Numbered from the stretch's first letter, positions 8,177 through 15,283 are shown. The stretch: 17,758 nt of DNA from Alistipes sp. (GCA_017628595.1 JAGBYV010000213.1:1-17758), one strand, 5' to 3'. Notes: generated by a model from the sequence alone, not told the origin. Numbers and translations are program-made.

Positions 8177-8207
8177 CAAAAGTACATAAAAAAAACTAAA
8201 TAGCCAA
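8177..8207 (-). promoter_or_regulatory. Promoter for engB (TTGG-N19-TACTTTTG)
   Basis: On the minus strand, TTGG (8207-8204) and TACTTTTG (8184-8177) are spaced by 19 bases. The -7 box ends 24 bases before the engB ATG. The -7 match is perfect; the -33 box is a partial match. Confidence 0.65.
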
Positions 8208-8236
8208 CCAATCGCGCCCATGCTGGCACATAAGAA

Positions 8237-8266
8237 TTGTAAATTGCGGAAAAATAATTATCTTTG
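8237..8266 (+). promoter_or_regulatory. Promoter for araB (TTG-N19-TATCTTTG)
   Basis: TTG at 8237-8239 and TATCTTTG at 8259-8266 are separated by 19 bases. The -7 box is a perfect TAnnTTTG match and ends 30 bases before the ATG. It is back-to-back with the engB promoter, with about 30 bases between the two -33 boxes, where a regulator could act on both. Confidence 0.65.
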
Positions 8267-8296
8267 AAAAGATAAAAAACACAAACCTCTCTTTCC

Positions 8297-9913
8297 ATGA
8301 ACAGAAAATATGTCATTGGCATCGATTTCGGCACAGATTCGGTGCGAGCTCTCATCGTAGCCACCGACAATGGTGACGAAATAGCATCAGCCGTTGCAGT
8401 CTATCCACGCTGGAGCAAGGGTATGTATTGCAACCCCAAGGTAAACCAATACCGTCAACATCCGCAAGATTATATTGACTCGCTGACCGAGGCCGTACGC
8501 AAGGCCATAGGGCAGTGCGACGACGATGTACGCCACAACGTTGTAGGTATGTCGTTTGACTGCACCGCATCGACACCCGTGCTGACCGACTGCACGGGAA
8601 CGCCCCTGGCCATGTTACCCGAATTTGCCGAGCACCCCGATGCAATGTTTATCCTTTGGAAAGATCACACTGCCATCGCCGAGTCGGACAAGATCAACGA
8701 GGTGGCCAAACGCTGGCACACCGACTACACAAAATATGGCGGAGGCAACCACTCCTGCGAGTGGGTATGGGCCAAGATGCTGCACTCGCTGCGCGTAGCT
8801 CCCGAGTTGCGCGAGAAGGCCTATTCGTGGATGGAGCATTGCGACTGGATCAGCGCTCTGCTATCGGGCGACACCACACCCGAAAAGATCATCCGCAGCC
8901 GCTGTGCGGCAGGCCATAAGGCTATGTGGCACGCCGACTGGGGTGGCATGCCCGAGTGGGCTTTCTGGAACGAGGTAGATCCTATGCTTCAGATATTTAA
9001 AGGCCATCTGTTCGAGCAAACCTTCACCAGCGACACCAAGGCTGGCGACCTCTGCCGGGAGTGGGCCGAGCGACTTGGTCTGAAGGAGGGCATAGCCGTA
9101 GGCGTGGGCGCTATCGACTGCCACGTTGGAGCCGTTGGCGCCGGCGTAAGAGACAACGTACTGGTAAAGGTTATGGGCACCTCTACGTGCGACATCACAA
9201 CGGCCGCCTACGATGTTATCGGCTCGCACACCGTGCGCGGCATCTGCGGTCAGGTGGATGGATCGGTACTTCCAAACCGCATTGGCTTCGAGGCTGGTCA
9301 GGCGGCTTTTGGTGATATATATGCATGGTATAAACGCCTTCTGGGCTGGAGCCTCAAGCACGTTGCCAACGCTCCCGAGTTGGAGGATAGGATCCTCGCA
9401 GCACTCACCGCCGAGGCCGAGCAGCTACCCGTCAGCGAGGATGATATGATCGCTGTCGATTGGTTCAACGGTCGTCGTTCTCCCGACGATGATCCGCTGG
9501 CTACGGGCTCGCTCCTGAATCTCACGCTGGCAACCTCTGCTCCCGAGATTTTCAAGGCTTTGGTTGAAGCTACAGCCTTTGGTTCACGTGCCATCAACGA
9601 GCGTCTGGCTGACGAGGGACTACGCATTGACACAATCCTCGCCGTAGGTGGCATATCGAAGAAGTCGCGTTTTGTGATGCAAACCATGGCCGACGTTATA
9701 GGTGTACCCATCCGCGTTGTGAGCAGCACGCAGGCCTGCGCCCTGGGCTCAGCGATGAATGCATCGGTAGCAGCAGGTGTGCACCCATCGGTCGAGGCGG
9801 CACAGGAGGCTATGACCTCGGGCTTCGATGGCGAATATACGCCCAACGCCGAGCGACACGCAATTTATAATAAATTGTACGCCCGCTATCGCAAAGCGGC
9901 TTATGGCGAATAA
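8297..9913 (+). CDS. araB: Ribulokinase (FGGY family)
   Basis: The 538-residue FGGY carbohydrate kinase is close in length to known AraB proteins. It would phosphorylate L-ribulose with ATP to L-ribulose 5-phosphate in L-arabinose use. The first ATPase-fold motif GIDFGTDSVRA (8-18) has the Thr-Asp-Ser-Val-Arg order typical of AraB rather than xylulokinase. Other supports are SFDCTASTPV, the segment YGGGNHSCEWVWAK, VMGTSTC in the middle, and the C-terminal AVGGISKKSRFVMQTMADV with the FGGY-signature glycines. The usual partners araA and araD are not in the window, so the gene is either an isolated paralog or the rest of the pathway lies elsewhere. It is cytosolic. A close relative acting on another ketopentose cannot be excluded. 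Confidence 0.9.
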   Translation: MNRKYVIGIDFGTDSVRALIVATDNGDEIASAVAVYPRWSKGMYCNPKVNQYRQHPQDYIDSLTEAVRKAIGQCDDDVRHNVVGMSFDCTASTPVLTDCTGTPLAMLPEFAEHPDAMFILWKDHTAIAESDKINEVAKRWHTDYTKYGGGNHSCEWVWAKMLHSLRVAPELREKAYSWMEHCDWISALLSGDTTPEKIIRSRCAAGHKAMWHADWGGMPEWAFWNEVDPMLQIFKGHLFEQTFTSDTKAGDLCREWAERLGLKEGIAVGVGAIDCHVGAVGAGVRDNVLVKVMGTSTCDITTAAYDVIGSHTVRGICGQVDGSVLPNRIGFEAGQAAFGDIYAWYKRLLGWSLKHVANAPELEDRILAALTAEAEQLPVSEDDMIAVDWFNGRRSPDDDPLATGSLLNLTLATSAPEIFKALVEATAFGSRAINERLADEGLRIDTILAVGGISKKSRFVMQTMADVIGVPIRVVSSTQACALGSAMNASVAAGVHPSVEAAQEAMTSGFDGEYTPNAERHAIYNKLYARYRKAAYGE

Positions 9914-9985
9914 AAAAATTATAGTTTACATAGTTAGACTTTTTTCCTCATTAAGCGCATAATTTTCTTTTTGACACTATAAATA

Positions 9986-10016
9986 TTTGTAGAAGTTAAA
10001 TTAATTACTATATTTG
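9986..10016 (+). promoter_or_regulatory. Promoter of the redox operon (TTTG-N19-TATATTTG)
   Basis: TTTG at 9986-9989 and TATATTTG at 10009-10016 have an ideal 19-base spacing, making this one of the best promoter matches in the window. It lies in an A/T-rich 157-base gap after araB, with a leader of about 45 bases to the ATG at 10071. I see no strong hairpin ending araB transcription before it and no recognisable riboswitch. Confidence 0.78.
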
Positions 10017-10070
10017 TGCTGGATGGAAACCATATAAATCCGCTTTTAAACAAACAAAATAGAACAAATT

Positions 10071-11552
10071 ATGTTACGCAAACTAAGAATCATTGCCGCA
10101 GCACTATTTTTTACGCTGATTACGCTTCTGTTCCTCGACTTCACAGGAACGTTGCACGCATGGTTTGGCTGGATGGCTAAGATCCAATTCCTTCCGGCTG
10201 TACTGGCCATGAATGTGGTAGTAGTTGTACTACTCGTTGCCCTTACGCTCCTCTTTGGTCGCGTATATTGCTCTGTAATCTGCCCTCTGGGCGTGATGCA
10301 GGACATTATCGCATGGATGGGTAAGCGTGGTAAGAAGAATCCCTACTCATACTCTGCAGCAAAGAGCTACCTGCGCTATGGCGTATTGGCACTCTTTGTA
10401 GTGGCAATGGTGGCTGGATTATCATCAATAGCTATCCTCGTAGCACCCTATAGCGCATTCGGCCGCATTGCACAGAATCTGTTTGCTCCCATCTACGCAT
10501 GGGGTAACAACCTGCTGGCATTTTTCGCTGAGCGCGCCGAGAGCTACGCTTTCTACTCAACAGAGGTTGTCATCGGCTCATTGGGCACATTTGCCGTAGC
10601 CGTTGTAACTCTCGTAGCCGTTGGTATTCTGGCATGGCGCAATGGTCGTACATATTGCAACACCATCTGCCCCGTAGGTACAGTTTTGGGTGCATTGTCA
10701 CGTTTCTCACTTCTCAAACCCGTTATCGACACCGAGAAGTGTATCAACTGCAACATCTGCGCAAAGAACTGCAAGGCAGCTTGTATTGATATTCCCAACC
10801 ACAACATCGACTATAGCCGTTGCGTAACATGTATGAACTGTATTGAGAAGTGCCCCAAGAGTGCTATCTCATACACTCGTCGCAAGAGCACAGCTGCACA
10901 GACAAGCAAGAGCGAGGCCGCTCCCAGCGCAGCACGCCGCAACTTTATCATCGGTGCCGGTCTGGTTGCCGCTGAGGCCGTACGCGCACAGGAGATGCGT
11001 GGCGATGGTGGTTACGCCGTAATTCTGGACAAGCAGGCTCCCGATCGCGAGAATCCACTCACACCTCCGGGATCAAAAAGCATTCGCAACCTCACAACTC
11101 ACTGTACGGGTTGTCAGTTGTGCGTATCGGTATGCCCCTCAAAGGTTCTGCGTCCATCGGCTGATCTGAAATACTTCATGCAGCCCACAATGTCATACGA
11201 GAACGGATACTGCCGTCCCGAGTGTAACAAGTGTTCGCAGGTTTGTCCTGCCGGTGCTATTAAGCCTATCACCGTAGCGGAGAAGTCGTCAATCCAGATT
11301 GGTCACGCCGTATGGGTTAAGAAGAACTGTATCGTAGTAGCCGATGATGTTGACTGTGGCAACTGCGAGCGTCACTGTCCCACCAAGGCCCTCACCATGG
11401 TGCCGCTGGATCCGGCAAATCCCAAGTCTCGCCTTATTCCTACCGTAAACGATGCTCTCTGCATCGGCTGTGGCGCGTGCGAGAACTTGTGTCCTTCACG
11501 TCCCTTCAGTGCAATCTATGTAAAGGGTTATCAGAGTCACCTTCGCAACTAA
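10071..11552 (+). CDS. NapH-NapG-like fusion: polytopic membrane 4Fe-4S electron-transfer protein
   Basis: The 493-residue protein has two modules. The first (1-270) resembles NapH/NosR-type proteins: four hydrophobic helices (about 5-28, 41-63, 101-126, 164-188), two CxxxCP motifs (Cys67/71, Cys196/200) and two 4Fe-4S motifs (Cys224/227/230/234 and Cys251/254/257/261). A linker then carries ARRNFIIGAGLVAA (288-301), like the twin-arginine signal that starts NapG. The second module (340-480) has four more cluster motifs: Cys345-355, Cys381-392, Cys420/429/432/436 and Cys464-474. NapH and NapG normally form a quinol-oxidising pair passing electrons to periplasmic enzymes; here they appear to be one chain. 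The next gene starts 11 bases later and encodes a plausible electron acceptor. No nitrate reductase gene is present, so a nitrate role is not supported. Confidence 0.85.
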   Translation: MLRKLRIIAAALFFTLITLLFLDFTGTLHAWFGWMAKIQFLPAVLAMNVVVVVLLVALTLLFGRVYCSVICPLGVMQDIIAWMGKRGKKNPYSYSAAKSYLRYGVLALFVVAMVAGLSSIAILVAPYSAFGRIAQNLFAPIYAWGNNLLAFFAERAESYAFYSTEVVIGSLGTFAVAVVTLVAVGILAWRNGRTYCNTICPVGTVLGALSRFSLLKPVIDTEKCINCNICAKNCKAACIDIPNHNIDYSRCVTCMNCIEKCPKSAISYTRRKSTAAQTSKSEAAPSAARRNFIIGAGLVAAEAVRAQEMRGDGGYAVILDKQAPDRENPLTPPGSKSIRNLTTHCTGCQLCVSVCPSKVLRPSADLKYFMQPTMSYENGYCRPECNKCSQVCPAGAIKPITVAEKSSIQIGHAVWVKKNCIVVADDVDCGNCERHCPTKALTMVPLDPANPKSRLIPTVNDALCIGCGACENLCPSRPFSAIYVKGYQSHLRN

Positions 11553-11563
11553 ACACTACAACT

Positions 11564-12934
11564 ATGAAAAAGACAAACAACAATATAGATCGTCGTGAGT
11601 TCCTCAAGCGCATGGGCGCAGGCTCACTTCTTACGGCTGCAGCTTTCACAGGCTGCAAGCCCAGCAACATCAAGTTGGATCCATCGGTTGTTCACGGTGA
11701 GATTCCCACTGACAAGATGACCTACCGCATGAACGAGCGCGTGGGCGACAAGGTATCAATCCTCGGTTACGGCTGTATGCGCTGGCCCTTCCTCGAGGAT
11801 GGCACAACGCTCGACCAGGAGACCATCAACGAGTTGGTTGATTACGCCATCGCTCACGGCGTAAACTACTTCGACACCGCACCCGTATATTGCCAGACCA
11901 AATCGGAGGAGGCAACGGGTATTGCTCTTAGCCGCTATCCCCGCAATAGCTACTATCTTGCAACCAAGATGTCGAACTTCTCGAACTGGACTTTCGAAAA
12001 CTCGAAGCTTATGTATGAGCGTTCACGTCGTCTGTTGCAGACCGATTATTTCGACTACTATCTGTTGCACAACATCTCTACCGTGCAGATGTTCCACGAT
12101 CGCTTTATCGACAACGGCATTCTCGACTACCTAATGAAGGAGCGTGAGGCTGGCCGCATCCGCAATCTGGGCTGGTCATTCCATGGCGTGCAGGAGGTCT
12201 TTGACCACGTACTCTCATACCACGACAAGGTACATTGGGACTTCGTGCAGATTCAGATGAACTACCAGGACTGGCGCAACGCCAGCGAGGGTCGCAACGT
12301 AAATGCCGAGTACCTCTACGCCGAGCTGGAGAAGCGTAACATCCCCGTAGTGATTATGGAGCCTCTGCTGGGTGGTCGTCTGTCGAACGTACCCAACCAC
12401 ATCTCGGCTCGTCTGAAGCAGCAGGAGCCCGAGCGTAGTGTGGCTTCGTGGGCATTCCGTTTCGTGGGTTCATATCCGAGAGTTCTCACAGCACTCAGCG
12501 GTATGACCTATATGGAGCACCTGCAGGATAATATCCACTCATTCGCACCGCTGAAGGAGCTTACGCAGGAGGAGAAGGAGTTCCTGTTCGAAACAGCCGA
12601 CCTTATGGCTCAGTATCCCACCGTGCCTTGCAACGACTGTAAATATTGTATGCCTTGTCCTTACGGCGTGGATATTCCTGGCGTATTGCTCCACTACAAT
12701 AAGTGCGTAAATGAGGGTAACCTTTCGAACTCATCGCGTGACGAGAACTACGTCAAGGCTCGCCGAGCATTCCTCGTAGGCTACGACCGCGCCGTTGAGA
12801 AGGAGCGTCAGGCATCACATTGTACGGGCTGTAAGGAGTGTAACTCTCACTGCCCGCAGCGCATCAACATTCCTCAGGAGTTGCAGCGCATCGACAAGTA
12901 TATCGAGGACTTGAAGCAAGGCCGCGAGTTCTAA
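11564..12934 (+). CDS. Tat-type lipoprotein aldo/keto reductase with two C-terminal 4Fe-4S motifs
   Basis: Starting at the ATG at 11564 the protein has 456 residues; the open frame extends upstream to 11477 only because it overlaps the previous gene. The N-terminus has a textbook twin-arginine motif, DRREFLKRMG (9-18), a hydrophobic stretch and a lipobox-like FTGC (Cys31), so it should be exported folded with cofactors and lipidated. The aldo/keto reductase barrel keeps the full catalytic tetrad: Asp104 (NYFDTA), Tyr109, Lys135 (LATKM) and His169 (YLLHN). The C-terminus has two iron-sulfur motifs: Cys356/359/362/365 and Cys420/423/426/430. Ordinary members use cytosolic NADPH, which is absent from the envelope, so electrons may come from the preceding ferredoxin-like membrane protein. 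Substrate unknown. Its stop overlaps the next start. Confidence 0.88.
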   Translation: MKKTNNNIDRREFLKRMGAGSLLTAAAFTGCKPSNIKLDPSVVHGEIPTDKMTYRMNERVGDKVSILGYGCMRWPFLEDGTTLDQETINELVDYAIAHGVNYFDTAPVYCQTKSEEATGIALSRYPRNSYYLATKMSNFSNWTFENSKLMYERSRRLLQTDYFDYYLLHNISTVQMFHDRFIDNGILDYLMKEREAGRIRNLGWSFHGVQEVFDHVLSYHDKVHWDFVQIQMNYQDWRNASEGRNVNAEYLYAELEKRNIPVVIMEPLLGGRLSNVPNHISARLKQQEPERSVASWAFRFVGSYPRVLTALSGMTYMEHLQDNIHSFAPLKELTQEEKEFLFETADLMAQYPTVPCNDCKYCMPCPYGVDIPGVLLHYNKCVNEGNLSNSSRDENYVKARRAFLVGYDRAVEKERQASHCTGCKECNSHCPQRINIPQELQRIDKYIEDLKQGREF

Positions 12935-13353
12935 TGAATCGGGAGCAAATCATAGACTTGTTGCACGCTTCGGCTTGCTCGTGCGTAATTGCCAATGGTG
13001 AGCGCATAGAGTCATTCCACGAGCGTGGTGTAAAGGATTTGCATAGACTTCTTTGCGACGATAGGGCTCTGCTCGACGGAGCCTTTATCGCCGACAAAGT
13101 GGTAGGCAAGGGTGCTGCAGCGCTAATGGTTGCCGGCGGCGTACAGAGTGTCTATACCGATGTAATAAGCCAGGGAGCATTGACGCTTTTCTCGCAGAGC
13201 GGGGTAGAGGTGGAATATGGCGTGCTTGTAGAGAATATAATCAACCGCACAGGCACCGATATCTGTCCCGTTGAGAAATTGTGCAAGGATTGCCTCACGG
13301 CCGAAGAGTGCCTGCCACTGATATCGAAGTTCATTGAAAGCATGAAACGATGA
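12934..13353 (+). CDS. DUF1893 domain protein
   Basis: The 139-residue protein has the DUF1893 core: GERIESFHERGVKDL near the start, the central ADKVVGKGAAALMVAGGV (53-70), then VEYGVLVENIINRTG and DICPVEKLC (109-117). As I recall, a Thermotoga structure places this family in the cytidine deaminase-like fold, but the HAE/PCxxC zinc motifs of true deaminases are absent here, and no activity is established. The C-terminus clusters four cysteines (111, 117, 120, 126), which could bind a metal or cluster. There is no signal peptide, so it is predicted cytosolic, unlike its exported operon partners. Its ATG overlaps the preceding stop by one base and its stop overlaps the next ATG by four, which points to translational coupling. 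Confidence 0.88.
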   Translation: MNREQIIDLLHASACSCVIANGERIESFHERGVKDLHRLLCDDRALLDGAFIADKVVGKGAAALMVAGGVQSVYTDVISQGALTLFSQSGVEVEYGVLVENIINRTGTDICPVEKLCKDCLTAEECLPLISKFIESMKR

Positions 13354-13976
13354 AAAGGTTTATTAAATATCTGGCTGTAGTGCTGACTTTGATGATGGGT
13401 GTGGCGTGCCACAGGAGTGACCCCACGCGCGAACGCATCATTCGCTCGGTGGAGCGACAACTGGAGCGTTATCCTCACTCGACACTGCGCGACCTATATA
13501 AAAACTATTTTCAGGATCGTTTTGGTCCCGGTCATATCATAGCCGACGAGGGTGCTGCCGATCGCTACCTGCGCTATGAGCTGGAGAGTGCCTCGTCATT
13601 CGATGGCGACGACTATGAGCCTACGGGCTACGAGGAGCGTTTTCAGCGCGTAAACCTCGGCGTGATAGCTGATGGCCGCGTTCCCTACCAGACCTACCTC
13701 AGCGCATTCGTACGTAGTGTGAATGGCATTGAGCCTATCACCATCGACGAGTGGCGCAAGGAGTGGGCTGTAATCGATGAGGTTATTGAATCAATGCAGC
13801 TCGACCTGCCTGGCTACGAGGCCGACCGCGCCGAGATCTGGGCTTTGATTGATGGCGGAGAGTATGTGATGCACCATAGCGAGCTCTTCGAGCAGCACTA
13901 TGAGCCGCACTACCGAATAATTGAAAGTGGCATATTCCGTGAGGAGATATTACCGCTAATCGAAAGAAAAAAGTAA
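13350..13976 (+). CDS. Lipoprotein of unknown family
   Basis: The 208-residue protein begins with a lipoprotein signal: positive MKRFIKY, a hydrophobic run, and MGVAC with Cys20 as the probable lipidation site. The residues after Cys (HRSD) do not make a clear surface-export signal, so the side of the envelope is open. The mature part is mostly helical and acidic, with HSTLRDLYKNYFQDRFGPGH (45-64) as the most distinctive segment, and later paired aromatic/His residues (MHHSELFEQHYEPHY, about 174-188) that could bind metal. I do not recognise a domain. The ATGA overlap with the DUF1893 gene shows it is the fourth gene of the same operon. A role tied to the redox proteins is inferred from position only. 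Confidence 0.75.
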   Translation: MKRFIKYLAVVLTLMMGVACHRSDPTRERIIRSVERQLERYPHSTLRDLYKNYFQDRFGPGHIIADEGAADRYLRYELESASSFDGDDYEPTGYEERFQRVNLGVIADGRVPYQTYLSAFVRSVNGIEPITIDEWRKEWAVIDEVIESMQLDLPGYEADRAEIWALIDGGEYVMHHSELFEQHYEPHYRIIESGIFREEILPLIERKK

Positions 13977-13997
13977 CGTTCTTACCATAAACGGCAA

Positions 13998-14005
13998 TAT
14001 TTTTG
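13998..14005 (+). promoter_or_regulatory. Possible -7 element before the superoxide dismutase gene
   Basis: TATTTTTG matches TAnnTTTG and ends 32 bases before the ATG, inside the 61-base gap after the lipoprotein gene. No clear -33 TTTG lies 19-21 bases upstream. The dismutase could thus have its own promoter, read-through from the operon, or both. Confidence 0.45.
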
Positions 14006-14037
14006 AAAGGTAAGCATCGTAATTTAACTTTTTTACG

Positions 14038-14688
14038 ATGAAAATACTTATCTTTACAATGTTATTGCTTGGCGTATGCTCTGCGCGAGGGCAAACCAAA
14101 ATCACCGAGTATGAGTACATATCTCTGCCGTATGAGTTGGATGCCCTGGAGCCGGCAATAAGTCGCCGCACGATGGCCTTACACTATGGGCAGCACCTGC
14201 GCTCATATGTAGAGAACCTCAATCGGCTTATCAAGGGCACTGCCCTGGAGGGCGAAACACTGGAGGATGTGGTGCTAATGGCCGAGGGCCCGCTACTTAA
14301 CAATGCTGGGCAGACGCTTAACCACAACCTCTACTTTCTGCAATTCTCACCCGAGGGCGGGGGAGAACCATCAGGCTCGCTCAAGCGTGCTATCGTCCAC
14401 CGCTGGGGTTCCGTTGAGAACTTCAGACTCGCAATGGAGGAGGCAGCGCGCACACTTTTCGGATCAGGGTGGGTGTGGCTGGCTGCAGATGTGGCAGGAA
14501 ATTTGTATATACTACAAGAGCCCAACGCATCGAACCCCGTGCGATATGAATTGCAGCCACTGCTCGGTTTTGATGTGTGGGAACACGCATACTACCTTGA
14601 TTACGAAAATCGACGAGGGGATCATATACATGCCTTATGGCAGGTAGTTGACTGGCCCGTAGTTGAGAAAAGATATGAGAATAATTAA
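14038..14688 (+). CDS. Exported iron-type superoxide dismutase
   Basis: The 216-residue Fe/Mn superoxide dismutase converts superoxide to oxygen and hydrogen peroxide. Unlike cytosolic SodB it starts with a signal peptide (hydrophobic 3-14, likely cut near SARG/QTK, residue 18-19). The metal ligands are intact: His49 (ALHYGQH), His96 (TLNHNLYF), Asp179 and His183 (DVWEHAYY). Gln92, at the position of E. coli SodB Gln69, favours iron or cambialistic use. The acid-gate Tyr57 and His53 are kept, but the His usually next in HYGKHH is Leu54, and two tryptophans near the NH ligand are Leu94 and Phe100. It lies 61 bases after the redox operon and 18 before an ECF S-component gene. An envelope location is inferred from the signal. 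Confidence 0.9.
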   Translation: MKILIFTMLLLGVCSARGQTKITEYEYISLPYELDALEPAISRRTMALHYGQHLRSYVENLNRLIKGTALEGETLEDVVLMAEGPLLNNAGQTLNHNLYFLQFSPEGGGEPSGSLKRAIVHRWGSVENFRLAMEEAARTLFGSGWVWLAADVAGNLYILQEPNASNPVRYELQPLLGFDVWEHAYYLDYENRRGDHIHALWQVVDWPVVEKRYENN

Positions 14689-14706
14689 CAACTAAAAATT
14701 AATATT

Positions 14707-15219
14707 ATGCAGACATCAAGCATTAAACTCTACTCGTTGAACTATAACGAGGCAAAGACCTACATTACAGCGGCTCTCTTTATTTTGGGCAATATCGCTC
14801 TGCCGCAGATTTGCCACCTTGTACCCCAGGGCGGTATGATTCTCCTGCCTATCTACTTCTTCACCCTTATCGGTGCGTATAAGTATGGCTGGAAGGTTGG
14901 TCTTTTGACCGCAGTGCTCTCACCCGTTATCAACCATCTGCTCTTCGGCATGCCCGCAGCTGCTGTATTGGTTCCCATCCTGGCTAAGTCAACCATCCTG
15001 GCTGTAACAGCTGGCTATGTTGCATCACACTCTCGCAAGGTAACTTTGTCGCTGATGGCTGCCGTTGTTTTGGCTTATCAGGCTGTAGGTGGTATGTTCG
15101 AGTGGGCTTGGACTGGTAGCGCAATGGCTGCATTGCAGGACTTCCGTTTGGGCATTCCCGGCATGTTGTTGCAGATCGTTGGTGGTTACCTCTTCATTAA
15201 GTATTTGCTCAAGAAGTAA
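14707..15219 (+). CDS. ECF transporter S component, substrate unknown
   Basis: The 170-residue, highly hydrophobic protein has five to six predicted membrane helices: about 18-36, 42-60, 62-78, 80-102, 107-128 and 145-167. The size and helix pattern, with a small-residue-rich N-terminal helix (TYITAALFILGNIALPQ), fit the substrate-binding S subunits of energy-coupling factor transporters, which take up vitamins, metals or cofactor precursors with a shared EcfA/A'/T module. No EcfT or ATPase gene is nearby, so it would depend on a module encoded elsewhere. It starts 18 bases after the dismutase, suggesting co-transcription. No riboswitch fits in the gap, so the ligand cannot be deduced. A different small membrane family remains possible. 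Confidence 0.75.
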   Translation: MQTSSIKLYSLNYNEAKTYITAALFILGNIALPQICHLVPQGGMILLPIYFFTLIGAYKYGWKVGLLTAVLSPVINHLLFGMPAAAVLVPILAKSTILAVTAGYVASHSRKVTLSLMAAVVLAYQAVGGMFEWAWTGSAMAALQDFRLGIPGMLLQIVGGYLFIKYLLKK

Positions 15220-15234
15220 TCTACTTACATACAA

Positions 15235-15270
15235 AAAAAAGCGTCACCCCACACGGAGTGACGCTTTTTT
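15235..15270. terminator. Bidirectional intrinsic terminator between convergent genes
   Basis: A 13-base perfect inverted repeat (15235-15247 with 15258-15270) has a GCGTCAC/GTGACGC core flanked by six A on one side and six T on the other. It works on both strands, 16 bases after the ECF gene and 14 bases after the stop of the convergent glycosidase. Confidence 0.93.
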
Positions 15271-15283
15271 ATTTTCTGTGTTT

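Noticed and set aside
9298..9846. 182-codon open frame on the minus strand inside araB
   Set aside because: Ser/Ala/Arg-rich low-complexity translation fully antisense to a well-supported kinase; the codon bias of araB explains it.
9914..10070. Riboswitch or small RNA in the leader of the redox operon
   Set aside because: The gap is A/T-rich and explained by a promoter and short leader; I see no conserved aptamer core or strong stem.
11477..11563. Upstream extension of the aldo/keto reductase into the preceding gene
   Set aside because: It would place 29 unrelated residues before a textbook Tat signal and overlap the ferredoxin gene; the ATG at 11564 is the clear start.
10071..12934. Periplasmic nitrate reductase system
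   Set aside because: Only NapH/NapG-like electron carriers are present; there is no NapA, NapB or NapD, and the neighbour is an aldo/keto reductase.
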